This document shows, piece after piece, positions 23,901 through 36,332 of a DNA stretch of 64,000 bases. Every line of letters begins with the position of its first letter. Within the stretch, counting starts at the first letter, position 1. Below the pieces are notes generated by a model. The model had not been told where the DNA came from, searched no databases, and saw nothing but the letters and a program-made list of their open reading frames with translations. The translations under genes were made by a program, and so were the position numbers. Source of the stretch: Anopheles merus. Taxonomy: Eukaryota; Arthropoda; Insecta; Diptera; Culicidae. The DNA is taken from the NCBI RefSeq assembly GCF_017562075.2, contig NC_054083.1, positions 40,717,255 to 40,781,254 of the forward strand. The letters are read 5' to 3'.

Positions 23901-26900
23901 ATCATAAGGAATGTCTTGCCTTTGTTTTAACGTTATACTAATTACGTGTCGGGCTTCGAGACCTATTATAATCAGTTTTGAATGGGTTATACTTTAGTTG
24001 TACGTACCGATTCGGTATTATCTTGCAAACGTCTCTCAGTGTTAATGGCAAATGCAACTGTATTTTGCTTGCCCCTCGTGCTCTGCTCTCTTTCTCTCTC
24101 TCACACACTCTCTTCAGTTATATATGAATATGTATTAACCTATGTAACCCCGAAGCTCAACATAGTTTGTTGAAATTGTTCTGAAACAGAACCAGAACCT
24201 CCTAAAGATATGCGCCCATTTAACATAACACAATTAAAACACACAAGTTGTACATTGAGTCAAAGATAAACAAAGTAAGCTTAATCAATTTAAGCACACT
24301 GTACTGTAAATACTTCCGTAACAATAATAGTAAAGCGGGCGCTAATGGGTTTCTTTACGACATTTCTCATACTACATAACCGGAGCGCGCGTTTTGTAAT
24401 TAATGAGCAAGAATGATGAGAGAGGAATTATTTGTAAGTTATCTGTAATACACAAAATACGCTCAGTAGCAGTGTGTGGTAGTGAAACGCGCGCGAATCC
24501 ATTATAGAAGAACGGCCAGTTGACTTCTCGGCGCAAGGTGGTAATGAAGGGCGAATGTAGAATTTTTACACACGTGTGTTTTGAAAATCCGTGTCGTGTA
24601 AAAAACTAGTAAGACATAAACAAAACAAAAAGAACAACATCAACAAAACCCGGTACAGTTTAACAAAACATAAATGATTTATGATTTTGCCTATTGTAAG
24701 AAGAAAAAAAAGCAGTCGAGAGAAAACATAATTAAACCGAATTGATTACATATACGAATTCTAGAGGAGAACTAATCAATTGTCGAGAAAATACAAAAAC
24801 AAACAAACAATGGTAATCAATAAAGAACAAAGAACGCTAATAAAAGTATATCTGATGAGCAAGATTAATAGAAAACAAACAAAAAACTCGAAATCCTCTA
24901 CTCTCAACTATGTTCCCGGTGTGTGCGTGTGTGTGTGTGCGCGCGTATGTGTGGGTGTGTCGTTAATGATCCTACATGATGAATTTAGTATATTTGTTTC
25001 TATTGTTTATTCCTCTTCCTATTTCTATGTTGCACCAATTTTATCTATTGCTAAATTAGTTTGTGCTTCGTAGTAGAACCTTGGCAACATCTAAATCTTA
25101 TATGTATTTTTACTTTAGTTGTACCAATCTTTTTAAAACCATGTTATCACGCCGCACACCGGTCTCCGAGCCAATACTAATAAAAAACCCACTACCCCAG
25201 CGATTTTGTTGGTTGTACAATCGTAAAAGAACATAAGGTAGCTAACAAGAACAACATGTTTTACCAAGAGAACTACACCTACCTTTAATCTCTCTACCAT
25301 TACCATTAAGCGGAATAGAGGGTAGTCGCGAAGTATGCGAAGAAAGGAAGCCACAAGCTGCAACCGAAGCAGGAATAATGTACGCAATTCTCCTTTATCC
25401 TTGTCTTTAGTGCGTTGGTTAGAATCGGTTATAAGAATATTATGCATACGTTAGGGCGACGGGATGTGTGAGGTGCATTGTGTGTGTGTGTGGGTATGTA
25501 TGTGTGTGCGTTGTGTCACGAAAGAGGAGTAGTCGCGTTAGGTGTCTTAATTGATAGAAGTCATGGCGGCAGCAGAGTCAAAGCGCCGGCTGGTACACGT
25601 GTTGACCAAAGACCAAAACCAGGGAAAACGAATGAATGAATAACAGCGGGTGAAATAGAGATAAACACAATGGCAATAGACAATGTTGTTGGCGGGCAGG
25701 GTTTTTCTTATTCTCTCTCGTCTCTCAGATCTTTCTACTACTGGCACACCGTTCCTGATTGTATCTTATTTTTCCACCATCCCCCTTTTTCTCTACGCAA
25801 TGCCATTAAAGGCCCGCAGTGTGTAATGCTTAAAGTAAAATGCAGCTAAAGTTATTATTCACTTCATATGATACCTTAAAAAAGCAGAAAAGCGAAGAAA
25901 TAAGATCGAATTTGAACAAAAATTAAGTGGCCATAATATACACCTATCCACACCACAATTTACAACTAACTTAAACCACATTTCCTACGATTTTTATTGC
26001 AGTGTGTGTGTTTTTTATTTATTTCCTTTCTTCTAAACCCCATGGTGTTTTACATTTTGTTTTTATGTTGGTGGCATTTGATATGGCTAATATTTTAATA
26101 TTGCTTTTGTTTGTTTTGTTGTTACTTTCTGGTTTTATTATTATTTGGTTTTTCTCTGTTTTAAGATTTTTGTTGTTTTTTTTTTATTTAACATCTCACA
26201 AAAGAGTTTAAACATTATTATCAAAGCATTAAATTTCTAATTATAGATTCATTTCTTTTGTAATATCTTTCGCCTCTCCCAGCCCAATTCTTCCCACCGC
26301 TACTCCCTCTCCCCTTATCGCTCCTTCTTCTTCTTCCTATGTGTGCGTGTCCGTGTGCTCGCTTTTTGATCGCAAATGAGAATCAGTACAAAGACCGGCA
26401 ATAATAATAATAATAATAATATCAATAATCATAATGGCAACAGAAAGCGAATCTTAACGATCCGAGGAAGAACAACCTCTGCATTCCATCGATCTCCGAC
26501 CCACCCCCCCCACCCACCCTCTCAATTGCTATCAGTTTAATTTGTCACGCGAAATCAAAATATTCAAAAAGGATAAAGGAATTTTTCGAGATTACAAACT
26601 GCTGCTCTGTTGTAGGTTTAGAATTCACCCACTATTGTTATAGAGAACGGCAACCGCAAATAATATAGGGCATTCTCGCTTCGAACAAACATTGAACGGA
26701 TCTCTAAATGATCAGGATCAAGCACATATTATTCATAGGGACAGTAGTAGGTGTGTTGAAAGAAGGGGTTGTATGTCGATGTGATGTGGTGTACTCATCA
26801 TCGACTCTGGAAGGTTCAATGGTTTTCCTTTTCCAAAACGTTCCATTTTTGTATGTTTTAGTAGAGACCTTTTTAGTTCTTTTCATTTGTACCACTGATG

Positions 26901-29900
26901 TTGAATTTGGTTTTTTGTTTCTCTAATGCATAAATTTGTAGCTCTGCGCACCTAATTTATTTTCATTTTCCGTCCAATGGCATTTCTACGCACCTTTCTA
27001 GCCAAAAAGCGGGTGTTAAAATGGGAGAAGCTAAGAGGCGTTATATCAATCACGATGCATAATAGTGGAATGAAGTTAAAGAATTAGCTTGAAACTCACG
27101 TGTAGCGTCGTAGATTTGTGAAGTGTATGTGATACTACATTTAGGATCATTCAGGGGATAGAAAAAGAAGCAGCTAGCAGGCAAGAATCGCCAGAAGCAA
27201 TGCGTTTTAGTAAGGAAGGAAGGACTTAACTAATCATTTCCAATTGGCAAAGCTGTGGCTACCTTTCCATATTTTGTACACCTTTCAATTTCCGCACTTT
27301 GTCCTTTTAGCTGGATGCATATCTTCACCATAAGCAATTCCCTCTTGTGCAACCACTGCGCAAACTGAGCATGAGAATAACGTGAAGTATCATTACAGCA
27401 AAATGCACCAACTCTATCTTCCTATTGCTCTGTCTGGTTCATTCACGTAAATTGATCATTATTGCTGCATTTGGCATTTTGCTGTTGTTCCCCCCCTCCC
27501 CTCTTCAATAGTAAATATCCTTCAACAAAGTTTTGGTCGGAGATCGGTGGAGTGTGCTGTGGTGGTGGTGGTGGTGTTGACGACACCGGGGTGGGATGAT
27601 TGTGTGTGTGAACAAATGAAAGAAAAAGGTGTCTTCCTCGTTATCAAAAGTATCGCTCTGTTGGATGCTGCTGCTGGCTGATGCCGCCGCCGTTGAAAGA
27701 ATTTGGTTTGTAGATGATTCGATCATTTGCGATGAAATAAGCGAAATCATGGGTGGTTCAACCTTGCCGAGCAGAGGAACGGTGTTACTAATGCGGTCAC
27801 AATTCGTCACCATCACCGTGTGTGTGTTTGCCCGACACCCGCGTGTGGTCGTACGATTGCGTTTTGTTTTGTTTCTTTCTGTCTATCCTTTTCCAATAGG
27901 ATAATGCGACGGAGGAAGGTGCTGAACTGGGCATGCAAGAAGCTGGCACTCCCCCCAATACTACAACGATACCTGCTGCTGCCGCTGTTCCGATGATTCT
28001 AGGAACAAACAACCCTAGCTCGGCCATCGATGACGGAAAGCCCCGTATCCTGTCGAACATCATCATCAATGGGGCCAACAATGCATCCGTGATAAACCCG
28101 CTGGTGAAGAAAGAGCTGATCCAAAAGGTCAGCAATAATCTGAACAAGCAGCAGCAGCAGCAACAGCAAAAGATGCAGCAACAGAATGTGGTACCGCCGG
28201 CAGAACCGGAAGCAACCGTTGTGGCAACATCGGTTGATGTTCCGCCGCAACAGGACGCAGCGGACGCCGCAAAGGAAAAGGAAGGCGACCTAGAGGAGAG
28301 CAACGAGGGAAAGGAATCGTTCGTAGTGACGTCGGATTACATTCAGCAGTGTAAGTTGTTCTTGTGTCCTTCCTACAGTGCCATCTATCGATATGCAGGA
28401 TAATGAGTCGAAACTTGTGTGTTGTTGTCCACCTTTTGTAGTGATCAATAATGCCCGCAAGCAGGGCAATAATCCGCCGGAGATCGAGGAAAAGCTGCTG
28501 AACCTGCAGCGCTACCACGAGAAGAACACCAAGACGGAAGATCGGTCCGATCGTACTATTGCGCTGCAGCACAACTACAGCAACATGACCGGTAATCGGA
28601 GCGAATCGCACAGCAACAGCAGCCGCACGCGCAAACGTCCGACGCCGCGGGCCGAGGACGATGATGACGAATGGCAGCTGGATACGCCGAAGCGTTCCCG
28701 TCCCTCAAAGAGCACCTCGTCCGCTGCAGGCGGTGGTGTCAGTACGCACCTAAGCCCGGGAGGCAGCAGCCGGGAGAGAAAGCTATCCAACAACGAGACT
28801 CACGGCGGCGCCGCCAGTTCGCCGAACAAACGGCGAACAGGAGCTTCAAGCCATCAAACGCAGCACCAGTCACCAACGGCAACGATGATCGTGACATCTT
28901 CTGCTGAAGGTAAATCGGACTCTCCCTCAGCCGGACGCAATAGAAATGCGGAAAAGCGGAAGCAGCAGTCGTCTGCTGGCGCAAATTGTGATTCTTCGGG
29001 CACGGCTAATTCGCCCCAGCAGCACCAACAGAGCCCTCACCAGCGGCAGAGCAAACTACAGGTATGTTGTTCTCGTTTTAGCGCGTCTGGTTTGATGATG
29101 CAAACGAGTGTCTTCTTCCAAGCAAGGAAGAGGACTTGCCACGTTTTGCATCGTGTGAACATTCTTCCCACATAGAAGCTATTTTTGCTCCCACGTTCTT
29201 CCCCTGTTTGTCGCCGTTGTCCTGTTGTTGTTTTTTTCTTTCTCCCTAGCCTTGTTTCTAGCTATTATTTACTCTGTAAGTTGCTGCGCTGCACTTTGCC
29301 GAAGAGCAGCGGTGTGTTGCAGCAAATGTTCATTTCTTTCCTCATTTCTGACTCCACGCCATTTTCCCATAAACCGTGGAACCAGTTGCAGTTTGTCTTT
29401 TAAGCTTTATATCTTTATTTCATTATTTATTTATTATTATTACGATTACTAATTTGCCTGTGTCCCAGTCTTAGCATACGCAACACAAAAAAATACCGAA
29501 AATAAAATCCTTATTTCTGTGTGTGATTGTTCTTTTGCGCTAGGCACAATTGAATCGTCACAAGGAACAGTTAAAGAAAGATATTCTCAAGAAACGATCT
29601 CATCTCGAAAAGGAATTGCAGGTACAGATACAAAAGGAACTCTCCGTCGAGCTGCAGTCGGCTTCCGGCACCACGAACATCCGGGCGGCATCAGCAGCAA
29701 CCGGTGGTGGTGGTGGTGGTGGTAGGGTGATGGTGACCACAGCAGGCACTACTGCGGCAGCTTCCCTCCAGCAGCAGGAGCAGCAGCATCAACAGCTTCA
29801 GTCGCCCTTAATGGCCGAGTCGAGCCTGACCAATGCGGACGAACACGAGGAGAGCGAAAAGCTGGTGCCGCCCGGTCGTGGAAGCTCGAAGCAAACGACG

Positions 29901-31310
29901 GATAAGAGTTCCTCCACAGCGTCTGCAACCACCACATCCAGAAGAAGGTAAGTGTATCTGCTGCTTGTGAAAGCTTTTGCCGCGAACAAATGTGTGCTTA
30001 ATCGTTTCCTTCCAATTTGCACAGAACAATCGTTGGTGGTGCTAATGCCGCAACGAAAGAACCGACCGGAACGGCGGCCTCCGCTAAACGGGGCCAGAAA
30101 CATGCTACCCCCGCGGCAAAGTCCGGAAACGCTCGATCGTCGGGTGGCCGTGGTGCGGGACAGTCAAAGAGGGGTGCGAAAAAGAATAACAAAGCCCAAA
30201 CGCATTGCATCTGCCAGACGCCGTACGATGATTCGAAGTAAGTTGGGAAGCTTCAAGGGGAATGTGAGATTTGTTGTACTAACATGTTTTGCAATTCTTT
30301 CGATACGGTTTGTCAGGTTCTACGTTGGGTGCGATCTGTGCAACAACTGGTTCCACGGCGACTGTGTCGGCATTAGCGAGGCAGAGTCGAAGAAGATCAC
30401 TGAATACATCTGCAGTGAGTGTAAGCATGCCCGGGAAACGCAGGAACTGTACTGTCTCTGCCGTCAGCCTTACGACGAATCTCAGTAAGTAGTACCCTCT
30501 CCTCCTACCCGTCAGGAGAAGCATGTGATCGTTTTTGTTAATCTCCGCCGTTTGATCTTTTTTTTAAGGTTTTATATCTGCTGTGATAAGTGCCAGGATT
30601 GGTTCCACGGACGTTGCGTCGGTATTCTCCAGTGCGAGGCGAACAATATCGATGAGTACAGCTGCCCGAACTGCCACATGAACAATGCGATCAATTTCGC
30701 CAACATGAAGACGCTCAGTGCAAAGGAGTTTGAAAATCTGAAGAAGCTTATCAAACAGATACAGGTAAGACAATTTTTCCCGTTGGTTTCACGCCGTTTT
30801 TGAAGGGTTTTGATGTGTTAATCCTTGTGTTTGCTTTGTTCCTTTTTTTGCAGCAACACAAAAGCGCCTGGCCATTTATGGAACCGGTCGATCCGAACGA
30901 GGCACCGGATTACTATCGTGTGATAAAGGAACCTATGGGTAAGTTGTGTTTTACGTGATGTTGAAGCATTTTTTTTAAATTCTATTAAAACAACGTTTTC
31001 CCCCACAGACCTGCAAAAGATTGAAGGGAAAATCGACAGCAAAGTGTATCAAACGCTGTCCGAGTTTATCGGCGACATGACGAAGATATTCGACAACTGC
31101 CGGTACTACAACCCGAAGGAGTCGCCGTTCTTCCGGTGCGCGGAAAGTCTGGAATCGTTCTTCGTGCAGAAGATCAAACACTTCCGCGAGCATCTCATCG
31201 ATCGAAACGATGATGCGGCGGACGCAGTGGCGGCTGCGGTGGCCGGCAGTAGTTCACTTTCACCCGTTGCCAGCCCACCGGATGCATCTGCCGTGACCGC
31301 GATTGCGTAG
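12855..31310 (+). CDS. E(bx): NURF301/BPTF, large subunit of the NURF chromatin remodeller
   Basis: Fifteen coding exons fit phase throughout: 12855-13188, 13868-18424, 18512-18898, 18980-19255, 19334-19575, 19676-21206, 21318-21496, 27900-28350, 28442-29061, 29544-29947, 30025-30237, 30317-30484, 30569-30764, 30854-30938 and 31009-31310. The product has 3,314 residues. NURF301 scaffolds the ISWI-containing NURF complex, which slides nucleosomes in the nucleus. Domains in order: AT-hooks (KRRGRPPK, residues ~16-23; RGRPSGRGRG), an acidic Ser/Asp stretch, DDT (~210-275), PHD1 (~358-403), a Gln-rich region with three poly-Q tracts (~2154-2379), the conserved INNARKQ and HKEQLKKDILKKR segments, PHD2 (~3053-3101), PHD3 (~3109-3157) and bromodomain (~3186-3285). 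PHD3 keeps the Tyr and Trp residues of the H3K4me3 cage (LYC, PYDESQFYI, DWF), and the bromodomain keeps the acetyl-lysine Asn in CRYYNP. Confidence 0.96.
20339..20482 (+). repeat. Poly-glutamine tract 1 in NURF301 (48 codons)
   Basis: Mixed CAG/CAA codons, interrupted by a single CTA (Leu) at the fifth codon. The CAA/CAG mixing would dampen slippage compared with a pure CAG run. Confidence 0.97.
20753..20860 (+). repeat. Poly-glutamine tract 2 in NURF301 (36 codons)
   Basis: CAG/CAA codons with two Leu interruptions near the start, followed by LIQQHQ. It lies in the same exon as tracts 1 and 3. Confidence 0.97.
20942..21016 (+). repeat. Poly-glutamine tract 3 in NURF301 (25 codons)
   Basis: Uninterrupted Gln run encoded by mixed CAG and CAA. 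Confidence 0.97.
21497..27899 (+). other. 6.4-kb NURF301 intron, possibly holding an alternative 3' end
   Basis: Phase-0 intron between the exons ending in IHHQ and starting DNATEEG. If the donor is not used, the frame continues only VSRF and stops near 21511, so a truncated protein would lack PHD2, PHD3 and the bromodomain. The intron is AT-rich with runs of A and T and simple repeats (GT-rich near 24920, AAT repeat near 26400), which gives it a 3'UTR-like look. A short open frame near 21641-21713 ends at a donor-like gtatgt but lacks a good acceptor, so I do not call it an exon. No nested gene was recognised. Confidence 0.6.
22081..22086 (+). terminator. Candidate alternative polyadenylation signal (AATAAA)
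   Basis: AATAAA about 570 bases after the in-frame stop that results from reading through the exon-7 donor. It would suit a short NURF301 transcript. Several other A-rich sites follow, so this is only one candidate. Confidence 0.3.
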
Positions 31311-32532
31311 TCTAGCAGCATCTCCATTCTGTACAACTATCTACAGAATGGTTAGCTTTTTCATGCGGCGTGAGAGAGGTTGCCAATTTTAACAGGTAGA
31401 TTTTAGGTACTTTTTACCTTTTAACCCCGGAATATTGTTGTGCTACACAGCGGTGTAGTGCACACGCGGGCTTTTTTTTTTTGGGGTAACACACAAATCC
31501 CGGACCAACGGGAAGCAGAGAGAGAGAGAGAGAGAAAGTCAGCTTTTTTGCACCTAAATTTGTGCAATCTAATTACGGTAGCGCGTGGCTTGGCAAACGG
31601 TGTAGTAGTAGTGTATTTATTTGCAAATGTTAGGCGCAAAAGTATGCGGTACGGAGGGCATGGGCCGGTCCCATACTGTATTAGAGTAGTAGGCCGTGCG
31701 CCTCGAGTAGATTCGGCGTGTGATCTCTGACTGGACCGTGCCGCCCCGTCCCATGCGCATGTACAACACTGTGAGTTTGATCGTGGATCGATTGGAGAAG
31801 TAACTTTGCTTTGATTGACGCCACAGTAGGCGAAGAAGATACGTAAAGAATGTGACACACACACACACATTCGCTCTTGCAATAGTCAGTGAAAGAGAAG
31901 CTATCGTTTAGTTTTCAGATATTCATTAGTGTTTTTCCACCGAATATAACTACATGAGAGGCAAATTTGTGCCAAGCGCATTGTAAATAGAGTGTGCAAC
32001 ATCAACGAAGAGATGCTAATTAGAAAAAGAGCAGATATATATAGAGTTTGTATGATAGGAACAGGAGTTTTATGAAGAGAGTATATTTTAATGTTTTTTT
32101 TTACTCTAGCTTTTGAACTCTTACAGCACAATGGTAGCAATAACACGATTGTTCTATTTGAAATAGATGATTTAACTATTTAGTCATATACACACACAAA
32201 CACACACACAATCACAGGTAGTAGCCACTTAGCTATATTTACATTATTATTACTATTACTACTACTGCTCACCTAATTAGAAATATGTTACAACGAGCGA
32301 GAATATTCCAGCACAGGGAAAACGGTTAGTTTACGGTGCGAAACCCTTTTTTCCGTGGTAGGATAGAGGATGATGAAGTAGCAGCGCCATTTTTTAAAAT
32401 CCCGAATGCAGAATTTGCCGAGCCCAAAACCAACAACCAACGCGCACAAAACATGCAAAACGCGTTTTCTCGGTAGAGTTGCGGTAGCAAGGCATATGTG
32501 TACATACATGTGTATAGTATTACATCTTACTA

Positions 32533-32538
32533 AATAAA
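32533..32538 (+). terminator. AATAAA polyadenylation signal, proximal candidate for NURF301
   Basis: Canonical hexamer in an AT-rich context 1.2 kb downstream of the stop. Confidence 0.4.
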
Positions 32539-32645
32539 TCAGATTAATATGCGATAATGTAATGATTTTATTGCTTTAGAAAGGATAAATATATATATTA
32601 CAGCTAAGATTTACAAATTGCGCTATACTCCGTCGGTTTTTTGCG

Positions 32646-32682
32646 TACAGCGGGTAGAAGGTATTTCCCTTCCACCGCTGTA
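32646..32682 (+). other. Hairpin in the distal NURF301 3'UTR
   Basis: The left arm TACAGCGG and right arm CCGCTGTA pair perfectly. A second block (GAAGG with CCTTC) extends the stem towards a short loop with one bulge, about 14 paired bases in total. It lies 11 bases upstream of the distal AATAAA at 32693. Confidence 0.55.
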
Positions 32683-32692
32683 TTGAAAATTC

Positions 32693-32698
32693 AATAAA
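32693..32698 (+). terminator. AATAAA polyadenylation signal, distal candidate for NURF301
   Basis: Canonical hexamer directly downstream of the hairpin at 32646-32682. Confidence 0.4.
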
Positions 32699-33929
32699 AG
32701 TCCAAATCGGGACATCGGTTTACAAAACACAAAGTAAAGGAGAGGTTTAGGCCATGAAATCTATATCCTACAACTGGACCTGGAAAGAAAGTGGCATCTT
32801 TTTCGGATCTTTAAATCATTCTCTTAAGCCGTTTTCTATATATTTGTGCTCTGTAGTGTAGTTTATTTAAATAGGTATTCACAGTGAATCTCAAAAATAT
32901 AGCCTATCTCTCTTACTGTACCCCCTCCCACTCCGTCGTAGCCCATCCAAAGTGAATATACGGACCGACTTCTTATCAGCCAGAGGGATGAAACCGGTTG
33001 TCCAGCATTTTTCGACGCTTCGAAGTGGCCGTACCCTGTGGAAAAGCGTGATATGAATGGCACGAAAATGGGGGGCAGATATGTGGCATGCTTGGGAGAG
33101 GGGTATGCGGCGGAACAGTCCGGTAGTGTTACATCCTGTAAGTGTATCTCGATCGCCGGCCACAGATTTGAATACTGCTGGTGGACACATTTATCACTGA
33201 TTTCATTTCTTTCGCATTGCTGTCTACGAACACACGGTTAATCTCGTGTGATATGCTTTGGAAAAAAACAACACGATTAGCGGTGTGTGGCAATGATCGT
33301 ACGCAAGCAACCATGGAGTGTGTGTGTGTGTGCGTAGTGTACCGATAAATATTAAGCAAGTGAGATCATACAGCATGAAAATACTAACACAATAACAAAA
33401 CAATTCTTCAAACAATCCGTCCCGTAACGCATATTCTAACGGTGTTAAGTGTAGACAGCACAAAAAAATGAGTAACCATACACGTACACGGGATCGCACG
33501 CCGATGGATAGGTAGGTGTGCGGGTGGTATCCATGCCCACCCCTCCACACACCACATCAGCTGGTCAGTAGGTGGTAAAAGCGCACGGTAATCAGATGGT
33601 AGTTAGCGCAGAGAGACTGTACTGTACTGACACACACGCGCCGGGGGTCGTTGGTTACTTATCGCAGTCTAAGCGAACGCTTGCGGGGTGTATCACAACC
33701 GTCGTCAGCCGATCCAGGAAAGCGCGCGATCATCGGTTTTGTTCGACGCAACGACGAGATGCAAAAGCATGTGATGTAAAGCCGGCGGGCGGGACCACAG
33801 TGATCAAGAGGAACATTGTTTGTGCGAAAAGTTTGTTAAGTGACATTGGCGGTGTTCGAGGCGCGCTGTTAGAAACCAAAGAGAAGCGAATATTTAAACA
33901 AAAAACTGTCACCGTGGAGAGGCAGAGAA
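32699..33929. other. Intergenic region and 5'UTR of Gdap1
   Basis: No conserved coding exon seen. The last few hundred bases are probably the Gdap1 promoter and 5'UTR; an open frame across 33572-34003 is in a different frame from Gdap1 and has no family character. A GT repeat lies near 33318. Confidence 0.45.
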
Positions 33930-35614
33930 ATGTCCGAAAAACGATTCAAACGTCCGAGCGTTGCGAATGGGGATGGATTGCTACTGTACTGCAATCAGTA
34001 TAGCTACTACTGCCACAAGGTAAGCAGCTTTTAGCGATCTATTGAAGGTAGCACAATGAAGGCACCCCGCCACCATCACACATGATGTGATTATTTATCT
34101 TTCAATTTATCACCACCAAATGCTAAACGTGTGCCGCTTCTCTTATCCATTACGCAACGAACGTGGAGCGAAATGGAACGATATGCTCTTTTTGAGACGA
34201 TCGCAGCATTTAAAATCTTTGCTGCAGTAGCATAATAATGCAATTAACTAAATAATCATTAAGAGATAATCAAAAGATCATCGCGGCATTTAACTCAACC
34301 AATAATAATAAGAAACGGCGGCTAGAGCTTGTGACTAGAGATCCGCGACGATGATAGTTAAAGGGTCATGTGCTCCATATGATGCGTGTACCGTACCATC
34401 AAGGGGTGGTAGTAGCGTACACAGTGGGAGGGGGTGGAAAGTTACGCCGGTCACGCTTCACCGGAAGACAATGCGCGAAACACAGGTGTGGAGGAATTTA
34501 TCTGGTTCTTTACTCGCTTTTCCATCCCACTGGCCGATCATTTCCTGTTGCCTGTTATCTGAGCTAAACGCAAGCATGATAAGGTAGTTTGAATCATCAT
34601 CACCGTGTTTGCTTGAGCTGGCACTTAATTCACGCGCAAAAACAGATCGCGTAATCAAGAGTGCATGTCGTAATAACCGTTTCCTACTCCCGCAGGTTCT
34701 ACAGGCACTGCACGAGAAAGGGATTCGGTTCACCAAGTATGAGATCGACGTCACGAACGATGAACATTTCTCCGAATGGTTTCTGGAGCTGAATCCGCGT
34801 GCCGAGCTGCCGGTGCTGCAAAATGGTTTGCTCATCGTACCCGGCTCGAACCGCATACTGGACTATCTGGAGGAAAACTACCCCAAAAGTAAGGCATTCG
34901 GCTACGGAACGTACACATGCGTCTTTTTAAAACCGTCTCATTGTTTTAGACAAATCGCTACGCATGCCCATCGACACGGATAAGCTGGTCGTTGGCTTTC
35001 GGCAAACGATCGAACGCCTGCCGATCGGGGTGATTACGATCGGATCCTTCCTGCATTCGCAGCACACGAGCAGTCCAAGGTTCCCGTTCGTGCTGCCCGT
35101 GCGCCAAACGATCCTAGCCCGGGACGAAACGCTTGCCCACCGGTTACGAGCGTACGCGACGGCATATCCTGCGTTTGCGGAGGTTTTGCTAAAGAAGGCA
35201 GACTTTCACGATCGCAAGCGCGGCATCATCGCTAGTGAGGAGTACTTTTGCAAGCTGCTAACGGCACTGGACGAATTTCTGAGCAGCGTCGAGCAGTATC
35301 TCGCCACGATCGACGTCGACCGCTGCTGGCTGGCAGGGACGGAGGACACGTTCACGATGGTGGATATCAGTCTCGGGACGCTGCTGCATCGTCTTTACGT
35401 GCTCGGGCTGGAGGATCGTTTCTGGGGCGAGGGCAAGCGGCCCCAAGTGGCACGGTACTTTGCGAAGAGTTGCCAACGCGAATCGTTCCAGTGTGTGCTA
35501 CCGTCGAAGGTGTCGATCCTGCGCACGGTGTGGATCAATACGCCGCCCGTGTACAAGGCTGGGCTGGCGGCTGTCTCATCCGTTTTAATTAGTTCTACTC
35601 TTTTGAAACGATAA
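33930..35614 (+). CDS. Gdap1: Gdap1, GST-like mitochondrial outer-membrane protein
   Basis: Three exons, 33930-34019, 34696-34888 and 34950-35614, make a 315-residue protein. GDAP1 is a glutathione-transferase-like protein anchored in the mitochondrial outer membrane; its human homolog affects fission and redox state and is mutated in Charcot-Marie-Tooth disease. The N-terminal thioredoxin-fold half shows LLLYCNQYSYYCHKVLQAL, the cis-Pro segment ELPVLQNG, and RILDYLEENYP. The helical GST C-domain follows (FLSSVEQYL, CWLAGTEDTFTMVDISLGTLL). The C-terminus ends in a hydrophobic stretch (AGLAAVSSVLISSTLL) and KR, fitting the family's tail anchor, though it is short. The ATG at 33930 (gagaaATGtcc) starts a short first exon that breaks inside the first helix, after CHK. 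Confidence 0.92.
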
Positions 35615-36097
35615 CGGATGGAGAGTGTTTACAAAAAAAAAAATAATTACCAAGCCGGATTGAAACACATGGAACTACAATAAATGATTATTAGGAGTGA
35701 AAGCTATGAAACGATCAACTGATAAGAGATAACCAAACAGCATAAAAGCGTACAAGCGCATGCATGGTCAAACACAAACACAAATGGTTACGCGCGCGAC
35801 GTGGTGCAACACAACGAATAATAAATAATAAAAACGTTCAACACAGCTGATTAAGTTTCCTACTTGTATTTGGTCGATCAAAGATTTACAAAACAGAATA
35901 GAACGGATATAGTAATACCAACAATAACAACAAAAAAGAAACATAATATTAACATACAGCTAAGAAATTGCATAAAGGGGGGAGGATGAACATAAATATT
36001 AACGTAAGTCTTGCCTCATAATAAGTAAGAGTATGAATGTATCAAACTAAACAAATCACCAAAGACACGTTCAATGAAAGAACACAATTAACCTATA

Positions 36098-36331
36098 CTG
36101 GGGTTTTCCAGGAGTTCTCATAGCTGTGGGACGCTTTATTGACTCTTTCGTAAGTGAAATGAACTTAATGTAATGGGAATTGGGCTCTATAGCAAACTTG
36201 TTTTACCAATCTTACCAATAGGATTTTCAAGGAGCCTGTGCAAAATAGAGTCCAATTTCCAACGTATGAAGTTCACTTCCAATAGGAAAGAGTCAAGAAA
36301 GTGTCCCAAAACAATGAGAACCCCTGGAAAC
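36098..36331 (+). mobile_element. TA-flanked MITE, copy 2 (234 bp)
   Basis: Same family as 7389-7632 but inverted. The left end CTGGGGTTTTCCAGGAGTTC and right end (reverse complement) GTTTCCAGGGGTTCTCATTG are the terminal repeats. TA borders both sides (36096-36097, 36332-36333). Interior blocks such as gggaattgg, ctatagcaa, caaggagcctgt and tagagtccaattt are shared with copy 1 in reverse complement. Confidence 0.85.
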
Positions 36332-36332
36332 T

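Larger units (their letters stand above)
31311..32698 (+). other. NURF301 3'UTR
   Basis: Non-coding, AT-rich sequence after the stop codon. Two AATAAA hexamers (32533-32538 and 32693-32698) are the likely cleavage signals, giving a 3'UTR of about 1.2 to 1.4 kb. A GA run lies near 31518-31535. Confidence 0.6.
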
